Shown here in pieces: positions 7,615 to 12,903 of a DNA stretch of 12,903 bases. Positions within the stretch are counted from its first letter, which is position 1, and every line of letters begins with the position of its first letter. Below the pieces are notes generated by a model. It worked only from the letters and a program-made list of their open reading frames with translations, searched no databases and was not told the origin of the DNA. The translations under genes and the position numbers were made by a program. Source of the stretch: JALQTD01 sp964390365 (lineage in GTDB: Bacteria > Bacteroidota > Bacteroidia > Flavobacteriales_D > Sanyastnellaceae); the NCBI GenBank assembly GCA_964390365.1, contig CAYMHW010000065.1, positions 1-12,903 on the forward strand. Direction: 5' to 3'.

Positions 7615-7650
7615 AAAAAAGAAGGCCCCGCAGCGAACTGCAGGGCCCTT
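7615..7650 (-). terminator. Intrinsic terminator of the HU gene
   Basis: On the minus strand a stem of about 12 base pairs, with one bulged G and one G-T pair, spans 7650-7622. It closes a TTCG tetraloop and is followed by a short T-tract (7620-7615). It lies just after the HU stop and 10 bases before the trmH ATG. It should make HU mostly monocistronic. Confidence 0.85.
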
Positions 7651-7675
7651 CAGAGTATTCTTCGCTCGGACGAAA

Positions 7676-7945
7676 TTACATTTTTTCGCTCAACTCCGTT
7701 CCGGCCTTGAACTTCACCACCTTCTTTGCAGCGATGGTGATTTCAGCACCCGTTTGGGGGTTGCGGCCTTTGCGCTCAGCGCGCTCAGAAACGGAGAACG
7801 AACCGAAGCCCACGAGGGACACGCGGTCGCCCGACTTCAATGCGTTCGTAGTTGCGTCGATGAAGGCGTCCAATGCGCGCTTCGAGTCAGCTTTCGAGAT
7901 GCCTGAGCCTTCAGCAATAGCATCCACCAATTCAGCTTTGTTCAT
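7676..7945 (-). CDS. hup: HU family DNA-binding protein
   Basis: The 89-residue histone-like protein bends and compacts DNA in the nucleoid as a dimer. It starts MNKAELVDAIAEGSGISKAD, a typical HU helical N-terminus. It carries the family signature around GFGSF (46-50) followed by RAERKGRNPQTG (55-66), with Pro63 at the tip of the DNA-intercalating arm. Length is exactly that expected. It has a good promoter with a 36-base A/T-rich leader and its own terminator. That suits a strongly expressed single gene and differs from the short or absent leaders of several neighbours. HU and IHF cannot always be told apart by sequence, but the overall match favours HU. Confidence 0.97.
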   Translation of the reverse strand: MNKAELVDAIAEGSGISKADSKRALDAFIDATTNALKSGDRVSLVGFGSFSVSERAERKGRNPQTGAEITIAAKKVVKFKAGTELSEKM

Positions 7946-7981
7946 GGTTGTAGATTAATGAGTTTGAAAAACGAACCGAGC

Positions 7982-8013
7982 CAAATATATACGCGGAATT
8001 TCAAGCGCAGCAA
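7982..8013 (-). promoter_or_regulatory. HU promoter (Bacteroidota -33/-7 type)
   Basis: On the minus strand an exact -7 box TATATTTG lies at 7989-7982. A TTG at 8013-8011 sits 21 bases upstream, within the range accepted for Bacteroidota -33 elements. A second TTG (8004-8002) is too close. The predicted leader to the HU ATG is about 30-36 bases and ends in an A-rich stretch rather than a Shine-Dalgarno sequence. Confidence 0.65.
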
Positions 8014-8102
8014 GGGATGCAGGGCGATTCGGTGCGATTTGTTGAAAAAGTAGGGTCAGATGTTAATAACGACCCCGCATTTGCCCCTGAACCCCGCTGT
8101 TT

Positions 8103-8420
8103 TCAGGCATTTCGGGGCCTTGACCACCAAATCGCAAGCCCGATGAGCCCAGGAAACGCCGCCTCCGGCCCCGAAGTCCCCACCACTTGCCACTGCCCCA
8201 ATGCGATCACCGCCGACAACAGCGACGGCACCACCGCCAGAATGCCGAGGAAGTCCGCGTCCAGCTTCGGATGGCGCTCATACCGAATCGCCACGGCCAC
8301 CCCCAGCAACGCCGCCACCCCACTGAACCAAGCCACGAAGCCCGGAGCGTTCAACCAAAAGAGGAGCGTGGCCACCAGCGCCACCAGCGCAGCGATGAAC
8401 CAAATCGTACGGCGTTTCAT
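8103..8420 (-). CDS. Small membrane protein of unknown function
   Basis: A 105-residue protein I do not recognise. It starts MKRRTIW and has three clear hydrophobic segments (about 7-23, 28-45 and 58-75) and a fourth weaker one (about 88-99, FPGLIGLAIWWS). The charged loop RYERHPKLDAD lies between segments 2 and 3. Positive charges at the N-terminus and at the end (SRPRNA) are consistent with both ends being cytoplasmic if there are four helices. It is divergent from the thioesterase gene, with only 30 bases between the two starts. It is preferred over the opposite-strand frame because hydrophobic residues fall in transmembrane-length blocks and because of the position of its start. No partner or pathway can be assigned. 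Confidence 0.7.
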   Translation of the reverse strand: MKRRTIWFIAALVALVATLLFWLNAPGFVAWFSGVAALLGVAVAIRYERHPKLDADFLGILAVVPSLLSAVIALGQWQVVGTSGPEAAFPGLIGLAIWWSRPRNA

Positions 8421-8424
8421 GCTG

Positions 8425-8432
8425 CGAAGTTA
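8425..8432 (-). promoter_or_regulatory. Candidate -7 box of the small membrane protein gene
   Basis: On the minus strand TAACTTCG ends 4 bases before the ATG. This is the same sequence and spacing as in front of mutA. It misses one fixed base of TAnnTTTG. It implies a leaderless or almost leaderless mRNA. Confidence 0.35.
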
Positions 8433-8437
8433 ACGGG

Positions 8438-8445
8438 TATTTTTG
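8438..8445 (+). promoter_or_regulatory. -7 box of the thioesterase gene (leaderless type)
   Basis: TATTTTTG is an exact match to TAnnTTTG and ends 5 bases before the ATG at 8451. Transcription would then begin at or beside the start codon. It also supports that ATG over earlier in-frame positions, since the frame is open far upstream. Confidence 0.55.
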
Positions 8446-8450
8446 CCCCC

Positions 8451-8906
8451 ATGAACGCCACCGACCACCGCATTTACAAGCCCGAAATCCGCTTCGGGGA
8501 CATCGACGCCGCGGGCATCGTGAACAACGCCGTTTTCCTGACGTACTTCGAGCAGAGCCGCATCGCGTATTTCGTGGGGCTCGTGGGGCGCGAGTGGGAT
8601 TGGCACCACGCGGGGATGGTCGTGGCGCGGCACGAGGTGGATTATCGGCGGCCGATTCCCTTTGGCGCGGATGCGACGATTTATACGTGGACGCAGGCGG
8701 TGGGGACGAAGAGCGTGACGTTCGCGTACGAGGTTTGGCTTCATGCCGCAGGCCAAAACCACCTCAGCGCCGAAGCCCGCACCACCCTGGTCTGCTTCGA
8801 CCACGCGGCCGGCCACCCCATCGCGGTCCCCGACGCCTGGAAAGCCGCCATGGCCAGCGAAGGCTTCGCCCGCCCGGACCACCTCATGCCTCAGAAGGAC
8901 GTGTAA
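8451..8906 (+). CDS. Hotdog-fold acyl-CoA thioesterase (4HBT/YbgC-like)
   Basis: A 151-residue single-domain hotdog protein. The N-terminal motif RFGDIDAAGIVNNAVFLTYF (14-33) is the diagnostic active-site segment of the 4-hydroxybenzoyl-CoA thioesterase/YbgC/FadM group, with Asp17 at the catalytic position and E34 opening the central helix. VVARHEVDYRRPIPFGA (about 62-78) is the usual second conserved block. Such enzymes hydrolyse acyl-CoA thioesters in the cytoplasm. Substrate choice (short-chain, aromatic or long-chain) cannot be read from the sequence. The ATG at 8451 was chosen by family alignment and by the -7 box just upstream. The 3' end overlaps the convergent GH13 gene by 16 bases. 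A link to MutAB through acyl-CoA metabolism is possible but unsupported by gene order. Confidence 0.88.
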   Translation: MNATDHRIYKPEIRFGDIDAAGIVNNAVFLTYFEQSRIAYFVGLVGREWDWHHAGMVVARHEVDYRRPIPFGADATIYTWTQAVGTKSVTFAYEVWLHAAGQNHLSAEARTTLVCFDHAAGHPIAVPDAWKAAMASEGFARPDHLMPQKDV

Positions 8907-10711
8907 ATCACCCGGCACGAACCCGGCGCCACGTCCCATTCCGCGTCCACGCCGACGCCCTCGATGACATCGAAGCCCGGTCGCTCGCCCTGCACGTGCC
9001 GCGGCTCCTCCGATCGGTTCACGTACACCGCGACGGCCTCGGTGGCGGTCCGGTGCTCCATCCAGTACCACCCGTTCTGCGGAATCGCCTGCGTCAACGG
9101 GGCGGCCATCAGTTCCGGATGGTGCGACCGGAACGCCGCAAGCCGCCCGATGCGCTCCAGCCACCACCGTTCCTCATCGGTCAGCGATAACGGCCGGAAC
9201 CCGTCCCGTTCATCGCCTTCCCACCCACCGGGAAAGTCCGGCCGCACCCGCCCGTCCGGAGCAGCCGGCGCCGACCACCCGAACTCGCTCCCCGAGTAAA
9301 TGCACGGAATCCCGCGCCCCATCATGACGAGCGCCCACCCCATCAACGCGGTTGCGTCGTCGCCGGCGGTGTGGCGCCACCGGTCGAGGTCGTGGTTGTC
9401 CAAGAAGGTCACTTGGCGCTCCGGATGGGCGTACAGGAAATCCTGCGCCAGCGCTTGGTGCCACCGGCTCAAGCCCGTTTCCCAGCCCGGCGCTTCCCGC
9501 AACCCGTCGCGCAGCGCGAAGTAGGTTTGGAAGTCGCACGTGGCATGCAGGCCGCTGCTCGCGCCGGGTTCGAACGGGCTGCCCGCCACGAGCCGGGCTT
9601 GCTCGGCCGCGCTGTACACCCACGCCTCGCCGAAGAGGAAGACGTCGGGGAAGGCGGCACGGATGGCGGCCGTGTGTTCCGCCATGAATGCGGGGTCGGG
9701 GTACGTATACGTGTCGATGCGCAGCGCATCCGCGCCGGTGGTGGCGAGCGTCCAGAGGGCGGCTTGGGTGAGGTAGCGGGCCAGGTGGGGTTGGGTTTGG
9801 TCCAAATCCGGCATCGCCCGCGCAAACCACCCCGCCTCGAACGCCGCACGCTCCGCCGGCAACGCGTGCGGATCCGCCACCGTCGCCCCCCGGTAATTCG
9901 TCGGCGAATACGCCCCGTGCACCCACGCCGAATCCACCGGATCCACCAACAACGGGTGGTTCACCCCCCAGTGATTCGGCACCCAATCGTGCACCACGCG
10001 CATGCCGCGCGCGTGCGCCTCCTCGACGAGCGTCCGGTAGTCGGCCCAGTCCCCGAGCCGCGGATCCACCCGGTACAGATCCGTGGCCGCATACCCGTGG
10101 TAGCTGGTCCGTTCCATGTCGTTCTCCACCACGGGCGTCATCCACAACGCGGTGATGCCGAGCTCCTCGAGCTCCCGCAGCTTGCTCGTCACGCCCTTCA
10201 GGTCCCCGCCGTGCCGCCGCTCGAAATTCGTGCGGTCAGTGCCTCGTTCGCGCATGCCCGGGACGTCGTCGTTGAGCGAGTCGCCGTTGGCGAACCGGTC
10301 GGGCATGAGGAGGTACATCGTGTCGTGCGGACGCAGCCCCTGCGGCCAGCTCGCCGGCGCGTCGCCGTGGTGGGTGAACGGCACGACGCGCCGCTCGCCG
10401 CTGGGCCATTCGAACACCAGCTCACACGCTCCGGTGCCGGGGAGGAGCTGCAAGGGAAGGAAATAGTCGCGCCCGGAGGGAGCCAACTCGACCAAGCCGG
10501 CCAGCTCGACCGGGCCGATCGTTTCCACAAAAGGGACGCCCGGCGGGGGCTGCGGCAATCGGACGAGCACTTCGACCGAACCGCCTTGAAAGGCGCGCCA
10601 CCAACCCGGTGGGTCCACCCGCTGCGCCGACGCGGAGAGGCTGAGCAGCATGGCCGCCGCGAGGAGGGTGAGTTCATTCACGAAGTGTTGGTAATAAAGT
10701 CGCAGGTGCAT
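8891..10711 (-). CDS. GH13 neopullulanase/cyclomaltodextrinase-like alpha-glucan hydrolase, secreted
   Basis: A 606-residue glycoside hydrolase family 13 enzyme that should cut alpha-1,4 bonds in starch, maltodextrins or cyclodextrins. Order: signal peptide 1-29 (LLAAAMLLSLSASA, then Gln), an N-terminal beta-domain about 31-125 of the cyclomaltodextrinase type (DPPGWWRAF start), the catalytic barrel about 128-500, and a C-terminal beta-domain. Conserved regions are intact: HDWVPNH (241-247), ALRID with nucleophile D333, FGEAW with acid/base E362, and FLDNHD with D438 and H440. There is no T9SS tail and no lipobox, so the periplasm is the likely location. Overall plan and length resemble SusA-type enzymes of Bacteroidetes. 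A GTG at 10681 would give a shorter signal peptide. It is divergent from the four-repeat glucan-binding-like gene 79 bases away, and the 3' end overlaps the thioesterase gene by 16 bases. Confidence 0.93.
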   Translation of the reverse strand: MHLRLYYQHFVNELTLLAAAMLLSLSASAQRVDPPGWWRAFQGGSVEVLVRLPQPPPGVPFVETIGPVELAGLVELAPSGRDYFLPLQLLPGTGACELVFEWPSGERRVVPFTHHGDAPASWPQGLRPHDTMYLLMPDRFANGDSLNDDVPGMRERGTDRTNFERRHGGDLKGVTSKLRELEELGITALWMTPVVENDMERTSYHGYAATDLYRVDPRLGDWADYRTLVEEAHARGMRVVHDWVPNHWGVNHPLLVDPVDSAWVHGAYSPTNYRGATVADPHALPAERAAFEAGWFARAMPDLDQTQPHLARYLTQAALWTLATTGADALRIDTYTYPDPAFMAEHTAAIRAAFPDVFLFGEAWVYSAAEQARLVAGSPFEPGASSGLHATCDFQTYFALRDGLREAPGWETGLSRWHQALAQDFLYAHPERQVTFLDNHDLDRWRHTAGDDATALMGWALVMMGRGIPCIYSGSEFGWSAPAAPDGRVRPDFPGGWEGDERDGFRPLSLTDEERWWLERIGRLAAFRSHHPELMAAPLTQAIPQNGWYWMEHRTATEAVAVYVNRSEEPRHVQGERPGFDVIEGVGVDAEWDVAPGSCRVIYTSF

Positions 10712-10736
10712 GGTGGAGGTTTGGCTTGAAGCCCCT

Positions 10737-10744
10737 TAAATTTG
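10737..10744 (+). promoter_or_regulatory. -7 box of the T9SS four-repeat gene
   Basis: TAAATTTG is an exact TAnnTTTG match, with a predicted leader of about 40 bases before the ATG at 10791. A TTTG at 10720-10723 lies upstream, but only 13 bases from the box, closer than usual, so the -33 element is uncertain. The leader is A/C-rich with no Shine-Dalgarno sequence. Confidence 0.55.
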
Positions 10745-10752
10745 CTAAGTGT

Positions 10753-10760
10753 GAAAAGTA
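10753..10760 (-). promoter_or_regulatory. Weak candidate -7 box of the GH13 gene
   Basis: Read on the minus strand this is TACTTTTC, one fixed base off TAnnTTTG, giving a leader of about 35-41 bases to the GH13 ATG. It lies just beyond the opposite-strand box at 10737-10744, so the two core promoters would interleave. A TTG about 23 bases upstream is at the edge of the accepted spacing. Confidence 0.3.
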
Positions 10761-10790
10761 CACATCATTCAAACCACTTAATTCAATCAC

Positions 10791-12545
10791 ATGAAGAAGT
10801 TTTACACGATGTTGGCGCTCTTGGGCACGGCGTTCGCAGCTTCCGCGCAGGTGACGGTGACGTTGTCGGTGGACATGCAGAACCAAACCGTGGCCGCAGA
10901 GGGGGTGCACGTTGCCGGTAGTTTCCAAGGTTGGGACCCCGCTGCAACGGAAATGACGGATGCGGACATGGACGGCGTTTACGAGTACTCGTTCACGACG
11001 GACACCGCTGCGACCTACGAGTTCAAGTTCGTGAACGGCAACGCGTGGGGCATGGACGAAGGCATTCCAGGACCTTGCGCCGTGAACAACAACCGCGCGA
11101 TCACGGTCGACCCCGCGGTGGGCGACGCATCGTACGCGGTCTGCTACGGGGAGTGCGCTGCCTGCGGAGAGATCACGGTTCAGTTCCGTGTGGACATGTC
11201 GCAGCAGGCGGCTATTTCGCCCAATGGTGTGCACATCGCAGGGGATTTCCAAGGCTGGATTCCGGGAGGGACCGAGATGACCGATGAAGATGGCGACATG
11301 GTCTACACCTATACGACCACCGTGGATACCACGGGAACGGGCGGTGTCATTTCTTATAAGTACATCAACGGAAACGCTTGGACGGATCCTCAGGACATCT
11401 TGGTCGGTGCGGAATGCGCTGATGCCTCGGGCAACCGCGTGCTCGTGATCACCGAGAGCACCGTCGTGACCGGCGTGGCCGAAACGGGCGCACCCCATTG
11501 CTTCAGCAGCTGCAGTTCTTGCGTGGCGCCGACGATGGTCACGTTCCGCGTGGACATGAGCACCCAGGAGGTCATCTCAGAGAACGGCGTTTGCGTGGCA
11601 GGCAGCTTCCAAGGTTGGACCCCCGGTGCCAACATGCTGAGCGATGACGATGGCGACCTCATTTACGAGGCGACCTTGCCGCTCGCTCCGGGAACGTACC
11701 AGTACAAGTTCATCAACGGCACCGATTGGGGTGGCGGAGGTGCAGGCGACGTGGACAACGAGTTGATCACGGGTGATTGTGCAGCGGCCGGTTCGGACAA
11801 CCGCGAGCTCATCGTGGGCACCGAATCCATGGAGGTGTTTTACTGCTACAACTCGTGCTCTTCGGACTGCGTTGCAAACCCGAACCCAGCGGACATCACG
11901 TTCCGCGTGGACATGGCGAACGAGGTGGTTTCAGCCGATGGCATCTACTTGATGGGCAACTTCACTTCACCGGCATGGCAGTCAGGTGCGATCATGATGA
12001 GCGACGACGACATGGACATGGTGTACGAAATCACGGTCAACATTTCGGGTTCGGCTGACATCTTCTACAAGTTCGTCAATGGCGTGCCGAACGGTGAAGG
12101 CGCATTGGAAGAGAGTGGAATCCTCGTGGTGGGCACCGATACGACGACCTTCGAAACGGCCGGGTGCGGCGTTCCGAATGGTTTCGGTGAGTACAACCGG
12201 AAGCACACGCGCTCGGGCGAGGCGGAAGTCCTCGGAGCGGTTTGCTGGAACTCGTGCTTGAACTGCGCTGGCGGTCCTGCCGATGTGGCAGACTTGACGG
12301 CGGGCGCGTTGTTGGCTTACCCGAATCCCTTTGAGGATCAGTTTATTGTGGAGGTGAATGCGGTGGCTGAAACGGCTTCCATTCAACTCGTGGACATGAT
12401 GGGGCGCGTGGTCTTGAGCCAAAACGTAGTGGGTGCCGCAAACGCGCGCATCGAGTTCAACACCTCGACCGTTGCAACGGGCGTTTACGCCCTGGAATTG
12501 TTGGCGGGAAATCGCCGCACGGTGATGACGGTGGTCAAGCACTGA
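10791..12545 (+). CDS. T9SS-exported protein with four glycogen-binding-like (CBM48/E-set) repeats
   Basis: A 584-residue surface or secreted protein. The signal peptide is 1-19 (FAASA, then Gln). Four repeats follow (about 21-125, 127-244, 249-360 and 367-492), each built as VTFRVDMS, GVHVAGSFQGW, an Asp-rich turn before V/I-Y, YKFINGN-x-W, a Cys shortly before NR, and a closing C-x3-C-x2/3-C cluster. The GSFQGW and YKFINGNAW pair recalls the two sugar-stacking Trp residues of glycogen-binding CBM48/AMPK-beta domains. Repeat 4 is divergent and lacks the second Trp. A type A T9SS sorting domain ends the protein (about 503-584: YPNPFEDQFIVEV, MMGRVVLSQ, GVYALEL). No catalytic domain is visible. 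Divergence from the GH13 gene suggests binding of alpha-glucan at the surface. Sugar binding is inferred; T9SS export is well supported. Confidence 0.9.
   Translation: MKKFYTMLALLGTAFAASAQVTVTLSVDMQNQTVAAEGVHVAGSFQGWDPAATEMTDADMDGVYEYSFTTDTAATYEFKFVNGNAWGMDEGIPGPCAVNNNRAITVDPAVGDASYAVCYGECAACGEITVQFRVDMSQQAAISPNGVHIAGDFQGWIPGGTEMTDEDGDMVYTYTTTVDTTGTGGVISYKYINGNAWTDPQDILVGAECADASGNRVLVITESTVVTGVAETGAPHCFSSCSSCVAPTMVTFRVDMSTQEVISENGVCVAGSFQGWTPGANMLSDDDGDLIYEATLPLAPGTYQYKFINGTDWGGGGAGDVDNELITGDCAAAGSDNRELIVGTESMEVFYCYNSCSSDCVANPNPADITFRVDMANEVVSADGIYLMGNFTSPAWQSGAIMMSDDDMDMVYEITVNISGSADIFYKFVNGVPNGEGALEESGILVVGTDTTTFETAGCGVPNGFGEYNRKHTRSGEAEVLGAVCWNSCLNCAGGPADVADLTAGALLAYPNPFEDQFIVEVNAVAETASIQLVDMMGRVVLSQNVVGAANARIEFNTSTVATGVYALELLAGNRRTVMTVVKH
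10851..12266 (+). repeat. Four tandem E-set/CBM-like domain repeats
   Basis: Repeat units lie at about 10851-11165, 11169-11522, 11535-11870 and 11889-12266, roughly 315-380 bases each. They are alike at the protein level and share short DNA identities such as ttccaaggttgg (10922 and 11608) and cacgttccgcgtggacatg (11540 and 11898). Unit 4 is the most divergent. Confidence 0.85.
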
Positions 12546-12564
12546 TCTCGATTGATTTCTTGGG

Positions 12565-12595
12565 AAAGGGAGGCCTCTTCGGCCTCCCTTTTTTT
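12565..12595 (+). terminator. Intrinsic terminator of the four-repeat gene
   Basis: A perfect 11-base stem (12565-12575 with 12581-12591) closes a 5-base loop and leads into a T-tract (12589-12595). It starts 20 bases after the stop codon. Confidence 0.9.
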
Positions 12596-12675
12596 ATGAA
12601 CAGCCCTGATTTTGGGTTGTGAATAACTGCCTCGCCGGCCTCGCAACAATCGCAGCCCATGTCATGCGGAGGTTC

Positions 12676-12683
12676 TATATTTG
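12676..12683 (+). promoter_or_regulatory. -7 box of the downstream secreted-protein gene
   Basis: TATATTTG is an exact TAnnTTTG match, 37 bases before the ATG at 12721. This is similar in spacing to the HU promoter. No TTG is seen 17-23 bases upstream. Together with the terminator at 12565-12595 it shows that the next gene is a separate transcription unit. Confidence 0.55.
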
Positions 12684-12720
12684 AGGCGATTGAAAGCAAT
12701 TCACAATTCACAGAATAGAT

Positions 12721-12903
12721 GAAGAAACTGATCCTCTCTGCTTTGGCTCTGGGCATGATTTCCTTGAGCCAAGCCCAGTTGGTGGGCTACTCGGTAGTAG
12801 AAGTCGCCGACCACGACACGACGGGCATTGCGTCCCTGGCAGGCATGAAGACCTACCGGGTTTACGCTGATTTGACCAACCCCACGGACAAGGTTTCCGC
12901 AGT
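12721..12903 (+). CDS. Secreted protein, N-terminus only (3' partial)
   Basis: Sixty-one residues are visible before the window ends. They start with a classic signal peptide: MKKLILSALALGMISLSQAQ, with cleavage expected after Ala or Gln near residue 19-20. The mature part begins LVGYSVVEVADHDTTGIASL and includes GMKTYRVYADLTNPTDKVSA. I recall similar GM-TYR-Y-DL-NPTD segments in large Bacteroidota secreted proteins that end in T9SS tails, but I cannot name a family. The start is supported by the signal peptide, the A-rich leader and the -7 box 37 bases upstream. Any role with the four-repeat protein is only suggested by adjacency. Confidence 0.85.

Noticed and set aside
8017..8433. Plus-strand open frame of 138 residues opposite the small membrane protein
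   Set aside because: The residue mix is Ser/Thr/Ala/Pro with no pattern. The minus-strand frame has coherent transmembrane blocks and a better-placed start.
8187..8450. N-terminal extension of the thioesterase (open frame to 8187)
   Set aside because: The extension is low-complexity Gln/His/Arg sequence lying opposite the membrane protein. The hotdog domain begins right after the ATG at 8451, which is preceded by an exact -7 box.
9371..10729. Plus-strand 452-residue frame opposite the GH13 gene
   Set aside because: Arg/His/Val-rich with no motif, while the opposite strand has all four GH13 conserved regions.
12535..12756. Minus-strand 73-residue frame between the last two plus-strand genes
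   Set aside because: It runs through the terminator hairpin and the promoter and start of the next gene, and has no recognisable features.

Overview
The window looks like a chromosomal segment of a GC-rich member of the Bacteroidota, most likely a Flavobacteriales-type marine or aquatic bacterium. The sequence evidence is: a secreted protein with a C-terminal type IX secretion (T9SS) sorting domain; a FISUMP-domain surface protein; no Shine-Dalgarno sequences; several exact matches to the Bacteroidota -7 promoter box TAnnTTTG; and Fmt, HU and methylmalonyl-CoA mutase sequences of Bacteroidota type. No mobile element, CRISPR array, tRNA or rRNA was seen, and no stretch longer than 300 bases lacks a gene.

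Layout. (1) 1-1008: the 3' end of a large surface protein with tandem bacterial Ig-like repeats and a C-terminal FISUMP domain. A 241-base gap with three hairpins and a strong terminator follows. (2) 1250-4576: mutA-mutB, the two subunits of adenosylcobalamin-dependent methylmalonyl-CoA mutase, which links propionyl-CoA breakdown to succinyl-CoA. (3) 4567-7945, minus strand: HU (with its own terminator), then trmH, a MATE transporter and fmt in a tight row. fmt runs into the end of mutB and overlaps it by 10 bases. (4) 8103-8906: a divergent pair, a small unknown membrane protein (minus) and a hotdog acyl-CoA thioesterase (plus). (5) 8891-12545: an alpha-glucan module. A GH13 neopullulanase/cyclomaltodextrinase-like enzyme (minus) is divergent from a T9SS-exported protein with four glycogen-binding-like (CBM48/E-set type) repeats (plus). 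(6) 12721-end: the start of another secreted protein.

Working together: MutAB and possibly the thioesterase act on acyl-CoAs. TrmH, Fmt and HU are housekeeping translation and nucleoid genes. The GH13 enzyme and the four-repeat protein plausibly bind and cut starch- or glycogen-like glucans, the binding protein at the cell surface and the enzyme probably in the periplasm. No SusC/SusD pair lies in the window.

The least ordinary points are: the four-repeat protein with a recurring four-cysteine pattern and paired tryptophans; MutB with a short N-terminus and a Ser where the family has a CoA-site Arg; a set of genes whose -7-like box sits only 4-7 bases before the ATG, suggesting leaderless mRNAs; and two convergent gene pairs that overlap at their 3' ends. 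I found no clear evidence of a wholly new multi-gene system.
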